From: CAYJLC01 sp964370735 | GTDB taxonomy: Bacteria; Bacillota; Clostridia; Oscillospirales; Butyricicoccaceae | NCBI GenBank assembly: GCA_964370735.1 | Contig: CAYJLC010000025.1 | Location: 1-30,207 of the forward strand | Direction: 5' to 3' | Length of the DNA: 30,207 bases | Shown: positions 22,569 to 30,207 of the stretch, piece by piece | Position numbering within the stretch: the first letter of the stretch is position 1 | Layout of the letters: every line of letters begins with the position of its first letter | Program-made: the position numbers and the translations under genes | The notes under the pieces: model-generated | What the model was told of the DNA's origin: nothing | What the model saw: only the letters and a program-made list of their open reading frames with translations | The model's database searches: none

Positions 22569-24182
22569 CTACTCTACTATTCCGCTATAAAGCGATCCCG
22601 TAGGTAACTCTTCTAAATCATTACTTTCTATTGGTTCATAAGTGCAAGTAACCGAAAAACTAACGGTATTTCCTGCTAGTCCTTCTTGCTCTGTTGCACT
22701 GCTAAAATCTACTATCATAATAGACTCAAACGCCTTTAGATTTTCTAAAGTTACAGCAACTTCTTCAAACGTATTTACCTCAATATTCATAACAACAGTA
22801 TTCGCCGTACACACAACAGAAAGTGCTCTAAAATTTGATGGCATCTTTTGCTCTAATTCTTCAATCAAAGCAACTAAATTATCATTATAGCTAAGGCTTT
22901 CGTTTATAAATACATTTAGATTATCGTTCATTGTTTTATATTCGACATATTCATCACGAATAGTTTCGACATAAATTAATTCCTCGATACGCGAGTTTAC
23001 TTGCTCTAGTTCTTGTTCAAGCATTAAATTCTCAAGAATAGCAGTGCCAGCCATTGCAACCCCAATTAAAAATAGTCCTACACTAACTAAAATATAAAGC
23101 GATTTTGATTCTGGTTTATATTGTCTTTTCTTTTTACTTTTCTTTGTAAATTCGTCTGGAATTAATTTAAGTGGCTCGATTAAGCTACCTACTGCCGAAA
23201 TTAAATCAGAGGCATTTTCAAAACTTTTTACAAGATTTTTATTGATAATATCTGCTCTAAAAACAGAACAAGGAGTATCTACTTCTCTTGTCACCATAGC
23301 ATCTAGCGAGAATATTTTCGCACAGTCGCCTAATAGATAGATTTTATCTACAAGCATTCCGCGTTGGCTAGATTTAAAAAACTCCATACTACGTTTAATA
23401 CCATTTGTAAAACGAGCAGTATTTTCTATAATTTCATCTTCTGATAAAATAGACATAAGCCATTCGCCATCAGAACATCTGTCGAGAATTTTTAAGTATT
23501 CGTGGTCGTCCATTTCATATTTTTGCATAATCGCAGAAAAAAGTTCATCACCACCGAAAGGCAAATTACGTTGCAATAATAATTTTCCGTCTTTAATAAA
23601 TGTCGCTGTTGTGCTTTTAACATTAACATTTACATACATTATAACTTCTTCGCTCTTGATATTTTTAAGAATTTGGTATTGACCATTTGGTGCATAGTCA
23701 ATAGATTCAATCCAAATTTCCAGCATATCACCAAGTTCGATATAGCTTCTTAAAATCTGCTTTGGAACTGCTGTAACTAAAACTCGAATACCACTTTCAT
23801 TCTTGTGGTCTTTTCCTACAACTGAATGTGCGAGTTGATATCCAGAAATATCAACTGGGAAATATTCAGACGCATTTAATTCTACTAAAGAGGCAATTTG
23901 ATTAGGTTTAACTTCTGGCAAAACTACTTCTCTTGTTGCAACTTTACCCGATGTAAATGTAAAAATACCACGTCTAATATTTGCAATATCATGCTCTTTA
24001 AACGCTGCTTTAATTTGTTCTGCAAGCGCATTTACATTAGTAATTTGACCATCAGAAATCAAATCTCCGATTATTTCAAACTTGATATTTTGCAAAATTT
24101 TCGCATTTTTCCCACTACCTAGTGTAACACACGCTTTTACAAAGCGTTCGTTCATCTCTATAACAAGAAGTTTTTGAGCCAT
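22569..24182 (-). CDS. pilMN: PilM-PilN fusion protein
   Basis: Residues 1 to about 335 are PilM, an actin-like ATP-binding protein (LVIEMNERFVKACV, GGDELFSAIM near 210, IYLLGDCAKI near 281). The junction carries LKLIPDEF (338-345), which looks like the I-N-L-L/I-P motif with which free PilN docks on PilM. Residues 361-383 are a membrane helix followed by a coiled coil and a small alpha/beta domain, the PilN layout. The fusion thus tethers the cytoplasmic ring to the membrane in a single chain. PilMN fusions are known in Clostridioides difficile, so it is uncommon but not unique. AGAGGG precedes the ATG at 24182. Confidence 0.88.
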   Translation of the reverse strand: MAQKLLVIEMNERFVKACVTLGSGKNAKILQNIKFEIIGDLISDGQITNVNALAEQIKAAFKEHDIANIRRGIFTFTSGKVATREVVLPEVKPNQIASLVELNASEYFPVDISGYQLAHSVVGKDHKNESGIRVLVTAVPKQILRSYIELGDMLEIWIESIDYAPNGQYQILKNIKSEEVIMYVNVNVKSTTATFIKDGKLLLQRNLPFGGDELFSAIMQKYEMDDHEYLKILDRCSDGEWLMSILSEDEIIENTARFTNGIKRSMEFFKSSQRGMLVDKIYLLGDCAKIFSLDAMVTREVDTPCSVFRADIINKNLVKSFENASDLISAVGSLIEPLKLIPDEFTKKSKKKRQYKPESKSLYILVSVGLFLIGVAMAGTAILENLMLEQELEQVNSRIEELIYVETIRDEYVEYKTMNDNLNVFINESLSYNDNLVALIEELEQKMPSNFRALSVVCTANTVVMNIEVNTFEEVAVTLENLKAFESIMIVDFSSATEQEGLAGNTVSFSVTCTYEPIESNDLEELPTGSLYSGIVE

Positions 24183-24225
24183 CTTTTTTCCCTCTTTTCA
24201 ATTAATTTATATAAGTTATTTATTT

Positions 24226-24984
24226 TCAATTTAATAGCGACATATAAAAATTTATTAGATAATCGCCGAAAATAAGTGTTATAAAAACACCTATTGCAAG
24301 GTACGGACCTAGTGCTAATTCACGTCCCGTTTTGAGTACAATCATTTTGGTGATATGAATAATTGAGCCTATAAAACACGCTAAGAAAAACGCTAAAAGA
24401 GTATTGGTTAGACCTAAAATAAGTCCACAACCAAACATCAGTTTAGCATCGCCACCGCCCATAATACCCTCTCCTGAGAATATTACTAAAAGAAACAAAA
24501 ATCCCGAAACTATTACTCCACCGAGCAATAAATCGAGCCAATTATGATGATTTATTATTACATTAATAATGCCTAAAACGGCAATAAAAACCGTATTTTG
24601 TATAGGAATTTCGCGAATTCTGCTGTCTATAACAGACAAAACAATTAGATTTGATACTAAAAGGCATGCTATAATTGTTTCATACGAGAAACCAAATCTA
24701 ATATATGATATTATCCAAAGAAAACCGTTTAACGCCTCAATTAATGGATATTGAGGCGACAGACGGCATTTACATTCTTTGCATTTACCCTTTAAAAAAA
24801 GGTAGCTTATAATTGGAATTAACTCATACCACGCAAGTTTTTTGTGGCATAAATTACAGTGGGAAGACCCTACGACAACACTTTCTCCTTTTGGAATTCT
24901 AATTATGCAAACATTTAAAAAACTGCCTACAACTATTCCTAAAATACCTATAAATAATAAATTTATAATTTCTAGTGTTGCCAT
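24226..24984 (-). CDS. pilD: Prepilin peptidase (type 4 leader peptidase)
   Basis: A 252-aa polytopic aspartic protease that cuts class III leaders after Gly and usually N-methylates the new end. The N-terminal zinc-type motif has two Cys pairs (CNLC, then CKECKC) around residues 41-71. The two catalytic aspartates are in VIDSRIREIP and GGGDAKLM. About seven to eight hydrophobic segments span the chain. The frame is open to 25140, but the ATG at 24984 follows AAAGGAGA and gives the usual start MATLEIINLLF...GSFLNV. It lies 10 bp behind the second pilin. It should process every prepilin-like protein of this operon. Confidence 0.93.
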   Translation of the reverse strand: MATLEIINLLFIGILGIVVGSFLNVCIIRIPKGESVVVGSSHCNLCHKKLAWYELIPIISYLFLKGKCKECKCRLSPQYPLIEALNGFLWIISYIRFGFSYETIIACLLVSNLIVLSVIDSRIREIPIQNTVFIAVLGIINVIINHHNWLDLLLGGVIVSGFLFLLVIFSGEGIMGGGDAKLMFGCGLILGLTNTLLAFFLACFIGSIIHITKMIVLKTGRELALGPYLAIGVFITLIFGDYLINFYMSLLN

Positions 24985-24994
24985 ATTATCTCCT

Positions 24995-25420
24995 TTACTC
25001 CCAATCAGCTGGGTTATTTGATTCTTCGGTGTATCTAACTGCACCACTACCGACATCAAGCGACCAAACAAAGTTTTTAGCCTTTCCTTGAACCGACTCG
25101 GCAGCAACAGCATCTTGACCAACAATGTCAATAATGGCATTTAATGCGGCAGAATCTGTTCCCGAACCTGCTGAAATTTTACCACTACCAGTTGTTTCCC
25201 AAGTAATTTCTGTAACACCAGCGAAATTTTGCGAATTATCTGCAACAGCAATAATAATTGATTCTTCGATTAATGCAGCTGTTTGAATGTCGTTTGATTC
25301 TCTAGAATCTTCAACAAACCTTAAATATTGAGGTGCTAAAACGGCTGCTAGAATAGCTATAATTGCAATTACGATAATAAGTTCTACCATTGTAAAACCT
25401 TTGTTAAATACTTTCTTCAT
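24995..25420 (-). CDS. Type IV major-type pilin, second paralogue
   Basis: A pilin of 141 aa. The short leader MKKVFNKG precedes FTMVELIIVIAIIAILAAVLAPQ, with mature Glu5; the mature form is about 133 aa. Its N-terminal third is nearly identical to the upstream pilin gene product (YLRFVEDSRESNDIQTAALIEE), while the C-terminal part differs and ends YTEESNNPADWE, so it arose by duplication. No cysteine. The AAGGAG of this gene overlaps the 3' arm of a strong stem-loop in the gap behind pilin 1. That arrangement could hold its translation below that of pilin 1. Confidence 0.92.
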   Translation of the reverse strand: MKKVFNKGFTMVELIIVIAIIAILAAVLAPQYLRFVEDSRESNDIQTAALIEESIIIAVADNSQNFAGVTEITWETTGSGKISAGSGTDSAALNAIIDIVGQDAVAAESVQGKAKNFVWSLDVGSGAVRYTEESNNPADWE

Positions 25421-25430
25421 ATTAATTCTC

Positions 25431-25473
25431 CTTAAAATAAGATTGCAACACTAATAGTGTTTCTTATTTTAAG
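25431..25473 (-). promoter_or_regulatory. Intercistronic stem-loop overlapping the pilin 2 ribosome site
   Basis: CTTAAAATAAG (25431-25441) is perfectly complementary to CTTATTTTAAG (25463-25473), 11 pairs. Inside it AACAC pairs with GTGTT around TAATA. In the mRNA the 3' arm ends in AAG, the first three bases of the AAGGAGA site for pilin 2. No T-run follows, so it is not a terminator. RNA processing or translation control is likely. Confidence 0.78.
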
Positions 25474-25509
25474 ACTTATTATTCGAAAGATATTTTTATG
25501 GTGCTGTTA

Positions 25510-25989
25510 CTATGATACTGCAACACCTAAATTTGCAGTATCATTAGAACCCGTAGCCAAGTCTACTGAACCATTTGCAATATCTACTGTCCAAGTAAAG
25601 TCAATTTTTTTACCGTTAGCTGATTCAGCTTCAATAGAATCTTCACCAATGATGCTTTGAATAGCAGGAATAGCTGCCGTATTTCCTGTGCCTGCATTTG
25701 TAGAAAGAGCACCTGTGCCATTTGAGTCCCAAGTAACTGAAGTAACACCAGAAAATTTAGAAGAATCATCTGCAATTGCAATGATAATTGCTTCTTCAAT
25801 TAGCGCAGCAGCTTGAATATCATTTGACTCTCTTGCATCTTCAACGAAACGTAAGTATTGAGGTGCGATAACTGCTGCTAAGATTGCAATGATTGCGATT
25901 ACGATAATAAGTTCTACCATCGTAAAACCTTTGTTCGATTTTTTCATGTCTTTTGCGATGTTTTGCATTTTGTTAAGTAATTTTTTCAT
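25510..25989 (-). CDS. pilA: Type IV major-type pilin, first paralogue
   Basis: Likely the main pilus subunit. The 159-aa precursor has a long 21-aa leader (MKKLLNKMQNIAKDMKKSNKG), then FTMVELIIVIAIIAILAAVIAPQ with mature Glu5, the helix, and a 138-aa mature form without cysteines. AGGAGAAA is well placed before the ATG at 25989. Its 13-residue longer leader separates it from the second paralogue. Strong stem-loops lie both before the gene (26028-26047) and after it (25431-25473), framing it as an mRNA segment. No internal promoter is visible, so abundance probably depends on mRNA stability or strong translation. Confidence 0.93.
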   Translation of the reverse strand: MKKLLNKMQNIAKDMKKSNKGFTMVELIIVIAIIAILAAVIAPQYLRFVEDARESNDIQAAALIEEAIIIAIADDSSKFSGVTSVTWDSNGTGALSTNAGTGNTAAIPAIQSIIGEDSIEAESANGKKIDFTWTVDIANGSVDLATGSNDTANLGVAVS

Positions 25990-26027
25990 TTTAATTTCTC
26001 CTTAAAATTAATTTTTATGTATATTAA

Positions 26028-26047
26028 TTCGGAAGTTTCCCTCCGAA
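26028..26047 (-). promoter_or_regulatory. GNRA-loop stem before the pilin gene
   Basis: In the minus-strand mRNA UUCGGAGG pairs with CUUCCGAA (eight pairs, one G-U) around a GAAA tetraloop. It begins 5 bp after the pilC stop. The following sequence is A/T-mixed without a T-run, so it is not a clear terminator. It resembles a processing or stabilising hairpin at the 5' end of a pilin message. Confidence 0.75.
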
Positions 26048-26052
26048 GTAAT

Positions 26053-27270
26053 TTAAAGATTTCCAAGACTATTCATAGTTTCCATCATAGGAAGCATAAC
26101 AGCCATAACAACAGAACCGACAATTAACGCTAATACAACAATAATCAGTGGTTCTAAAACTGCCATAACAGATTGCACTGCATCTTCTACTTCTTCTTCA
26201 TAATAGTCAGCAGTTTTATCCATCATAGCCTCAATATCCCCTACTTCTTCGCCGATTTTTATCATGTGACGAACCATAGGAGGAAAAAGCCCTGATTTTG
26301 AAAGTGGTTCTGAAAAAGTTGAACCCATAGCCACATCTTCTTTCGCAGAAATAAGTGCATCTTTGAAAAAGATATTTTGCATCGTGTTCGATACAATTTC
26401 AATCGCCTCTATAATGGGAATACCAGCTGCAAGCAATGTCGACATTGTTCGACACATCATAGCCGATGCTGTTTTTATCGCAAGATTTTTAATCAGTGGT
26501 ATTTTTAGTTGAATTGCCGAATATGTGTATTTACCACTCGTGGTCATTCCATATACCCTTAAACCAACAACTATTCCTATGATTGCAGCAATTACAATAT
26601 ACCAAAATTCAATGATAAAATCGCTAAGTGCAATTACAATAACGGTGATTAACGGTAAATTTGAACCTAAATCTGTAAGCATACTTTCAAATTGAGGTAT
26701 TACAAATGCTAATAATAGCGCTACAACTATTGTTGCAATGACTAAAATAGTCGCAGGGTAAACTGTTGCTTTTCGCACAAGTTTTTTTAATTTAGCATCA
26801 TTTTCAAATTGCTTTGCCATTCTTGTAAAAGCTACATCTAAACTACCAGAAACCTCGCCGGCTTCAACCATAGTTATAAAAAGTGATGAAAATATTTTTT
26901 TATGATTTGACATCGCCTCTGATAAAGCAGAACCCGATTGAATTGCTAGTTTACATTCATTTAATGCATTTTTCAGCATTTTATTTTCCGTTTGTTCTGA
27001 AAGCATTTCAAATGCCGAGCTAACAGGAACACCAGCGTTTATAATACTTACAAACTGTCTACAAAAAACCGATAAATCACGCACAGTAGGTTTTTTATCT
27101 AAAAAAGAAATATTTATTTCTTGATTTAAAATACTACCATGTTTAATTTCTACTGCTGTTAAATTTTCTGATTTTATATACTCTAAAACTTCTTCACGTT
27201 CTTTTGCTTCATAAGTCCCCTTGATTTGCTTACCTTGCTCATTTATAGCAACATAAGAAAATAACTCCAT
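26053..27270 (-). CDS. pilC: Type IV pilus inner-membrane platform protein PilC
   Basis: A 405-aa polytopic protein of the GspF/PilC family on which the motors PilB and PilT act. Two tandem T2SSF domains are seen: FCRQFVSIINAGVPVSSAFEM near 69 with MVEAGEVSGSLDVAF near 135, and again MCRTMSTLLAAGIPIIEAIE near 270 with MIKIGEEVGDIEAM near 337. Hydrophobic segments lie near 170-190, 205-235 and 370-395. The N-terminal soluble region is MELFSYVAINEQGKQIKG. GAGGTG precedes the ATG. It starts 15 bp behind pilT. Confidence 0.95.
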   Translation of the reverse strand: MELFSYVAINEQGKQIKGTYEAKEREEVLEYIKSENLTAVEIKHGSILNQEINISFLDKKPTVRDLSVFCRQFVSIINAGVPVSSAFEMLSEQTENKMLKNALNECKLAIQSGSALSEAMSNHKKIFSSLFITMVEAGEVSGSLDVAFTRMAKQFENDAKLKKLVRKATVYPATILVIATIVVALLLAFVIPQFESMLTDLGSNLPLITVIVIALSDFIIEFWYIVIAAIIGIVVGLRVYGMTTSGKYTYSAIQLKIPLIKNLAIKTASAMMCRTMSTLLAAGIPIIEAIEIVSNTMQNIFFKDALISAKEDVAMGSTFSEPLSKSGLFPPMVRHMIKIGEEVGDIEAMMDKTADYYEEEVEDAVQSVMAVLEPLIIVVLALIVGSVVMAVMLPMMETMNSLGNL

Positions 27271-27285
27271 TTATTCACCTCAATT

Positions 27286-28341
27286 CTAAAATGCAATACG
27301 CTTAGTTAGTGCTGTTCTGTCTTGCGCATAAGCGATTGCGTGCTCGCGAGTAATTTGCCCTGTTTCAAAAAGTTCATACAAGGCATCGTCCATGGTTTTC
27401 ATACCAAATTTTGCATTCATTTGCATAACCGAAGGAATTTGGAATGTCTTTCCTTCTCTAATATGATTTCTTATAGCACTGTTTGTAACCATTACTTCAA
27501 ATGCAGCAACACGTCCACCACCGATTTTCGGTATTAATTGTTGCGAAACTATGCATTCGATAACTTCTGCTAGTTGTGTTCTTATTTGTTGTTGCGAACC
27601 TTCTGGGAAAACATCAATAATTCTATCAATCGTGTTTGCAGCACCTATTGTATGAAGTGTTGACATAACTAAATGCCCTGTTTCTGCTGCTGTTACGGCA
27701 ATAGAAATCGTTTCAAGGTCACGCATTTCTCCTACTAAAACCACATCTGGATCTTGTCTTAAAGCTCCTCTTAAAGCCTGCGGAAATGATTGTGTATCAC
27801 TGCCTACTTCACGCTGATTTATCATAGATTTATTATGTGTATGAAGATATTCTATCGGATCTTCAAGTGTTATAATATGATGTGGATGTTTTTTATTGAT
27901 AAGGTCGATAACACTTGCAAGTGTGGTCGTTTTACCCGAACCTGTTGCCCCTGTAACAAGGACAAGCCCACGTTTTTTGTCTACCATAGAAAGAAGTGAC
28001 TTTGGTAAACTCAGTTCTTCTGGCATAGGGATTTTAGTGTTAACAACCCTTGCTGCAAGTGCATAAGAACCACGTTGTTTAAATGCATTTATACGAAATC
28101 TTCCTACACTTGGTGCCGAATATGCAAAGTCTATTTCGCCTTTTTCTTCAAGTATTTTAAATTGTTTTTCATCTAAAAGTTTTTTACAATATCCTTCTAT
28201 TTCTTCAGCACTTATTACCTCTTCAACAATTTTAATAAGTTTACCGTCTACCCTTGCAATTGGTGCTGAACCAATAGTTAAATGCATATCAGATGCGCCT
28301 TTATCGAGTGCTGATTTAATAAGTTCTAAAAAAGTAATCAT
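27286..28341 (-). CDS. pilT: Type IV pilus retraction ATPase PilT
   Basis: A 351-aa hexameric motor. Walker A is GATGSGKTT (131-139), the Asp box is TLEDPIEY near 158, Walker B LVGEMRDLETI near 204, and the His box TGHLVMSTLHT near 219. AIRNHIREGK near 290 matches the AIRNLIRE motif specific to PilT, which separates it from PilB and from GspE. The N-terminal PAS-like region begins with SDMHLTIGSAP. Presence of pilT indicates retractile pili and thus possible twitching motility. It lies 14 bp behind pilB and 15 bp before pilC. Confidence 0.95.
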   Translation of the reverse strand: MITFLELIKSALDKGASDMHLTIGSAPIARVDGKLIKIVEEVISAEEIEGYCKKLLDEKQFKILEEKGEIDFAYSAPSVGRFRINAFKQRGSYALAARVVNTKIPMPEELSLPKSLLSMVDKKRGLVLVTGATGSGKTTTLASVIDLINKKHPHHIITLEDPIEYLHTHNKSMINQREVGSDTQSFPQALRGALRQDPDVVLVGEMRDLETISIAVTAAETGHLVMSTLHTIGAANTIDRIIDVFPEGSQQQIRTQLAEVIECIVSQQLIPKIGGGRVAAFEVMVTNSAIRNHIREGKTFQIPSVMQMNAKFGMKTMDDALYELFETGQITREHAIAYAQDRTALTKRIAF

Positions 28342-28355
28342 AAAATCCCTCTTCT

Positions 28356-30056
28356 TTAATTTTCTATTGAAACTTTTAACATCTCTTCAATAGTTGTTAT
28401 TCCTTGTAATACAAAATCTTTAGCACCCATTCTTAATGTTTTCATACCATTATTCATAGCCATTACTTTAATTTCCTCTGTACTACCTTTTTTTGTGATA
28501 ATTTGTTTTAGTTCTGGTGTCATTTTCATAATTTCATAGACACCAATACGTCCATAAAATCCACTTTCATTACATCTAGGACAACCTTTTGGGGTAAATA
28601 CATTTTCATTTGTAGTGATTTCAAGCAACTCTTTTTCAGCCTCTGTCGCTGGCCTTTCTTGTTTACAAGAGTTACATAATCTACGAACTAATCTTTGTGC
28701 TATAACACCAACAACTGAATCGGCAAGTAAGAATGATTCAACGCCCATATCTAAAAGTCTTGTGATAGTTGCTGCCGAACTATTTGTATGAAGTGTGCTT
28801 ACAACTAAATGCCCTGTTATCGAGGCTTGAACTGCAATAGATGCCGTTTCATAGTCCCTAATTTCCCCAATCATAATAATATCTGGGTCTTGACGAAGAA
28901 TAGATCTTAATGCACTAGCAAATGTTAAATCGGCTTTAGGATTAACTTGTACCTGATTTATGCCTGCAACATGTGCCTCTACTGGGTCTTCAACAGTTAT
29001 AATATTAACACTTTCATCATTTAATTCTGATAAAGCTGTGTATAAAGTTGTAGATTTACCAGAACCAGTAGGTCCTGTTACTAAAATAATTCCATTAGGA
29101 TTTGCAAGAATTTGTTCAAAAACTTCTAACTCATTGTCACCCATACCTAATTGTGCTTTTGTTCTTGTTAACGCTTGTGAAGAAGCTAAACGCATAACTA
29201 TTTTTTCACCATAGGTAGAAGGTAAAATAGAAACCCTTATATCATAATCCGTTTTATCTACTATAATAGAAATTCTACCATCTTGTGGTTTTCTTTTTTC
29301 TGAAATATCCATTCCACCCATAATTTTTATACGAGTAACAATGGCTGGAAGTAGTTTTAAATCATATAGCATTTTTTCTGTTAAAACGCCATCTATACGA
29401 TATCTTATACGAACTTGTTTTTCAAGTGCATCAAAATGGATATCCGACGCTCTTTGTCTTGCTGCTTGTTCTATAATAGAACGAACTAATTGAACAATTG
29501 GTGCATTTTCTAAATCGGCAGTATTCATCGCCTCTTGTTCTTCTAATTGCTTTAATTGTTCTTCACGTTCTTTTGCATATTGTTCGGCAGCAGACATTGC
29601 TTCGCCTGTACCAAAATATTTATCTAAAACAGAGTTGATTTCTGAAAGAGTAGAAATTTTTGGTTCTATCATACAACTAGTGATAAATGAAATATCATCT
29701 TGTGCTACGATATCAAGTGGATTTGACATTGCTAAAATCAATGTAGTTTTTGTATCATCAGAATATCCAATTGGAAGAACATTATGACGACGCAAAACCG
29801 TACCATTCATTGATGTGATAAGATCTGCATCAATTTTAATCCCCCTAAGGTCAATCCTTGGGATATTAAGCTGCATTTCTAATGCATCGGCGATATCACC
29901 ATCACTTGCAAAACCCATAGTAATTAAACAATCCCCTAGATGGGTATTGTATTTCTTTTGCATTTTAAGGGCTTCTTCAAGTTGTTTATCCGTAATAACA
30001 TTTTGGAAAACTAGTAAGTCACCCAGCCTATATTTCTTAACATCTTCTCTATTCAT
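28356..30056 (-). CDS. pilB: Type IV pilus extension ATPase PilB
   Basis: A 566-aa assembly motor. The N-terminal MshEN-like domain (LGDLLVFQNVITDKQLEEAL, then HLGDCLITMGF) is of a type that binds c-di-GMP in several PilB/MshE proteins. The motor core has ASDIHFDA near 204, Walker A GPTGSGKSTT (328-337), the Asp box VEDPVEA, Walker B IIMIGEIRD and THL-type His box TGHLVVSTLHT. The zinc tetracysteine CNSC...CPRC near 462-493 is typical of PilB. The frame opens at a GTG at 30065, but AAGGA touches that codon; the ATG at 30056, ten bases after AAGGA, is preferred. It is the first gene of the operon, behind a consensus promoter. Confidence 0.95.
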   Translation of the reverse strand: MNREDVKKYRLGDLLVFQNVITDKQLEEALKMQKKYNTHLGDCLITMGFASDGDIADALEMQLNIPRIDLRGIKIDADLITSMNGTVLRRHNVLPIGYSDDTKTTLILAMSNPLDIVAQDDISFITSCMIEPKISTLSEINSVLDKYFGTGEAMSAAEQYAKEREEQLKQLEEQEAMNTADLENAPIVQLVRSIIEQAARQRASDIHFDALEKQVRIRYRIDGVLTEKMLYDLKLLPAIVTRIKIMGGMDISEKRKPQDGRISIIVDKTDYDIRVSILPSTYGEKIVMRLASSQALTRTKAQLGMGDNELEVFEQILANPNGIILVTGPTGSGKSTTLYTALSELNDESVNIITVEDPVEAHVAGINQVQVNPKADLTFASALRSILRQDPDIIMIGEIRDYETASIAVQASITGHLVVSTLHTNSSAATITRLLDMGVESFLLADSVVGVIAQRLVRRLCNSCKQERPATEAEKELLEITTNENVFTPKGCPRCNESGFYGRIGVYEIMKMTPELKQIITKKGSTEEIKVMAMNNGMKTLRMGAKDFVLQGITTIEEMLKVSIEN

Positions 30057-30111
30057 CAAAGGCACATCCTTAGAATTTTTTATTTTAACTAAACAATTTT
30101 ACAGTTGTTTC

Positions 30112-30131
30112 GTTACATTTTGGTTACATTT
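30112..30131 (-). repeat. Two 9-bp direct repeats in the pilB leader
   Basis: AAATGTAAC occurs twice, 11 bp apart (minus strand; 30112-30120 and 30123-30131), about one helical turn. They lie roughly 20-40 nt downstream of the predicted transcription start. This could be an operator or part of a leader structure. Confidence 0.5.
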
Positions 30132-30159
30132 GAACAAATTGTACAACTATATTACTTTT

Positions 30160-30188
30160 ATTATACACTGTTTTTTTTCCTTTTTCAA
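30160..30188 (-). promoter_or_regulatory. Promoter of the pilus operon
   Basis: On the minus strand TTGAAA (30183-30188), a 17-bp spacer, then a perfect TATAAT (30160-30165). It gives a leader of about 95 nt before the pilB ATG. The leader shows no GEMM-type c-di-GMP riboswitch pattern. No other consensus promoter was found downstream within the operon. Confidence 0.82.
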
Positions 30189-30207
30189 TATTTTTTTATA
30201 AATTAAT

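Noticed and set aside
24985..25140. Longer prepilin peptidase start at 25140
   Set aside because: The extra 52 residues are the second pilin gene read in another frame. AAAGGAGA and family similarity fix the start at 24984.
25584..25799. Leucine-rich 71-codon frame inside the first pilin gene
   Set aside because: It is an out-of-frame shadow of the pilin on the same strand, with no ribosome site of its own.
14297..30056. Type II secretion system rather than type IV pili
   Set aside because: PilT with the AIRN-type motif, the PilMN fusion, and lack of secretin and outer-membrane parts favour a Gram-positive type IV pilus.
30057..30160. c-di-GMP riboswitch before pilB
   Set aside because: Such switches occur before clostridial pilus genes, but the leader lacks the conserved GEMM core patterns. 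It is short, AT-rich and without a matching tetraloop/receptor arrangement.

Overview
The window is AT-rich, tightly packed DNA with strong AGGAGG-type ribosome binding sites, many consensus sigma-A promoters (TTGACA-17-TATAAT) and Bacillota gene families: Asp23/FakA-like, YhaO/YhaN-like, SpoIIE, TsaB/TsaE/RpiB/Upp and a Gram-positive type IV pilus set without secretin or PilP. The best reading is a chromosomal segment of a spore-forming Clostridia member. I cannot name the genus.

Layout. (1) 1-360: four tandem strong minus-strand promoters about 100 bp apart that fire out of the left edge. They look like the promoter stack of an rRNA operon lying just outside. (2) 368-2202: the plus-strand pair metA (homoserine O-acetyltransferase type, Glu111) and a calcineurin-like phosphoesterase. 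(3) 2195-2884: no convincing gene; an 8-bp microrepeat, a 78-bp tandem repeat array with a palindrome in each unit, then two strong hairpins. (4) 2922-4939, minus: Asp23-family protein and FakA/YloV-like kinase. (5) 5122-8149, minus: a compact YhaO/YhaN-like nuclease and ATPase pair. (6) 8262-10620, plus: spoIIE and a previously unlisted 55-aa membrane peptide, closed by a UUCG-loop terminator. (7) 10721-12896, minus: operon tsaE-tsaB-rpiB-upp. (8) An unknown 134-aa gene (minus) and tcdA (plus), which adds the cyclisation step downstream of TsaB/TsaE. (9) 14297-30056, minus: thirteen genes read from a consensus promoter at 30160-30188.

The pilus operon runs in the order pilB, pilT, pilC, two paralogous major-type pilins, pilD, a pilM-pilN fusion, pilO, a large prepilin-like protein, a PilX-like protein with a predicted beta-solenoid passenger, two small prepilin-like proteins, and a 1109-aa secreted or membrane-anchored protein. 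PilB and PilT are the extension and retraction motors, PilC the platform, PilMN and PilO the alignment complex, and PilD the peptidase that cuts the class III leaders. The four minor-type proteins could form an initiation or tip complex, with the 1109-aa protein as its exported partner; that last step is inference. The first pilin cistron is bracketed by two strong intercistronic stem-loops, one of which runs into the ribosome binding site of the second pilin. This suggests post-transcriptional tuning of pilin dose inside a single long operon.

The most unusual items are the pilin-flanking RNA hairpins, the 1109-aa protein with three internal ILEI-like segments, the 78-bp repeat array, the 55-aa peptide behind spoIIE, and the tandem promoter stack.
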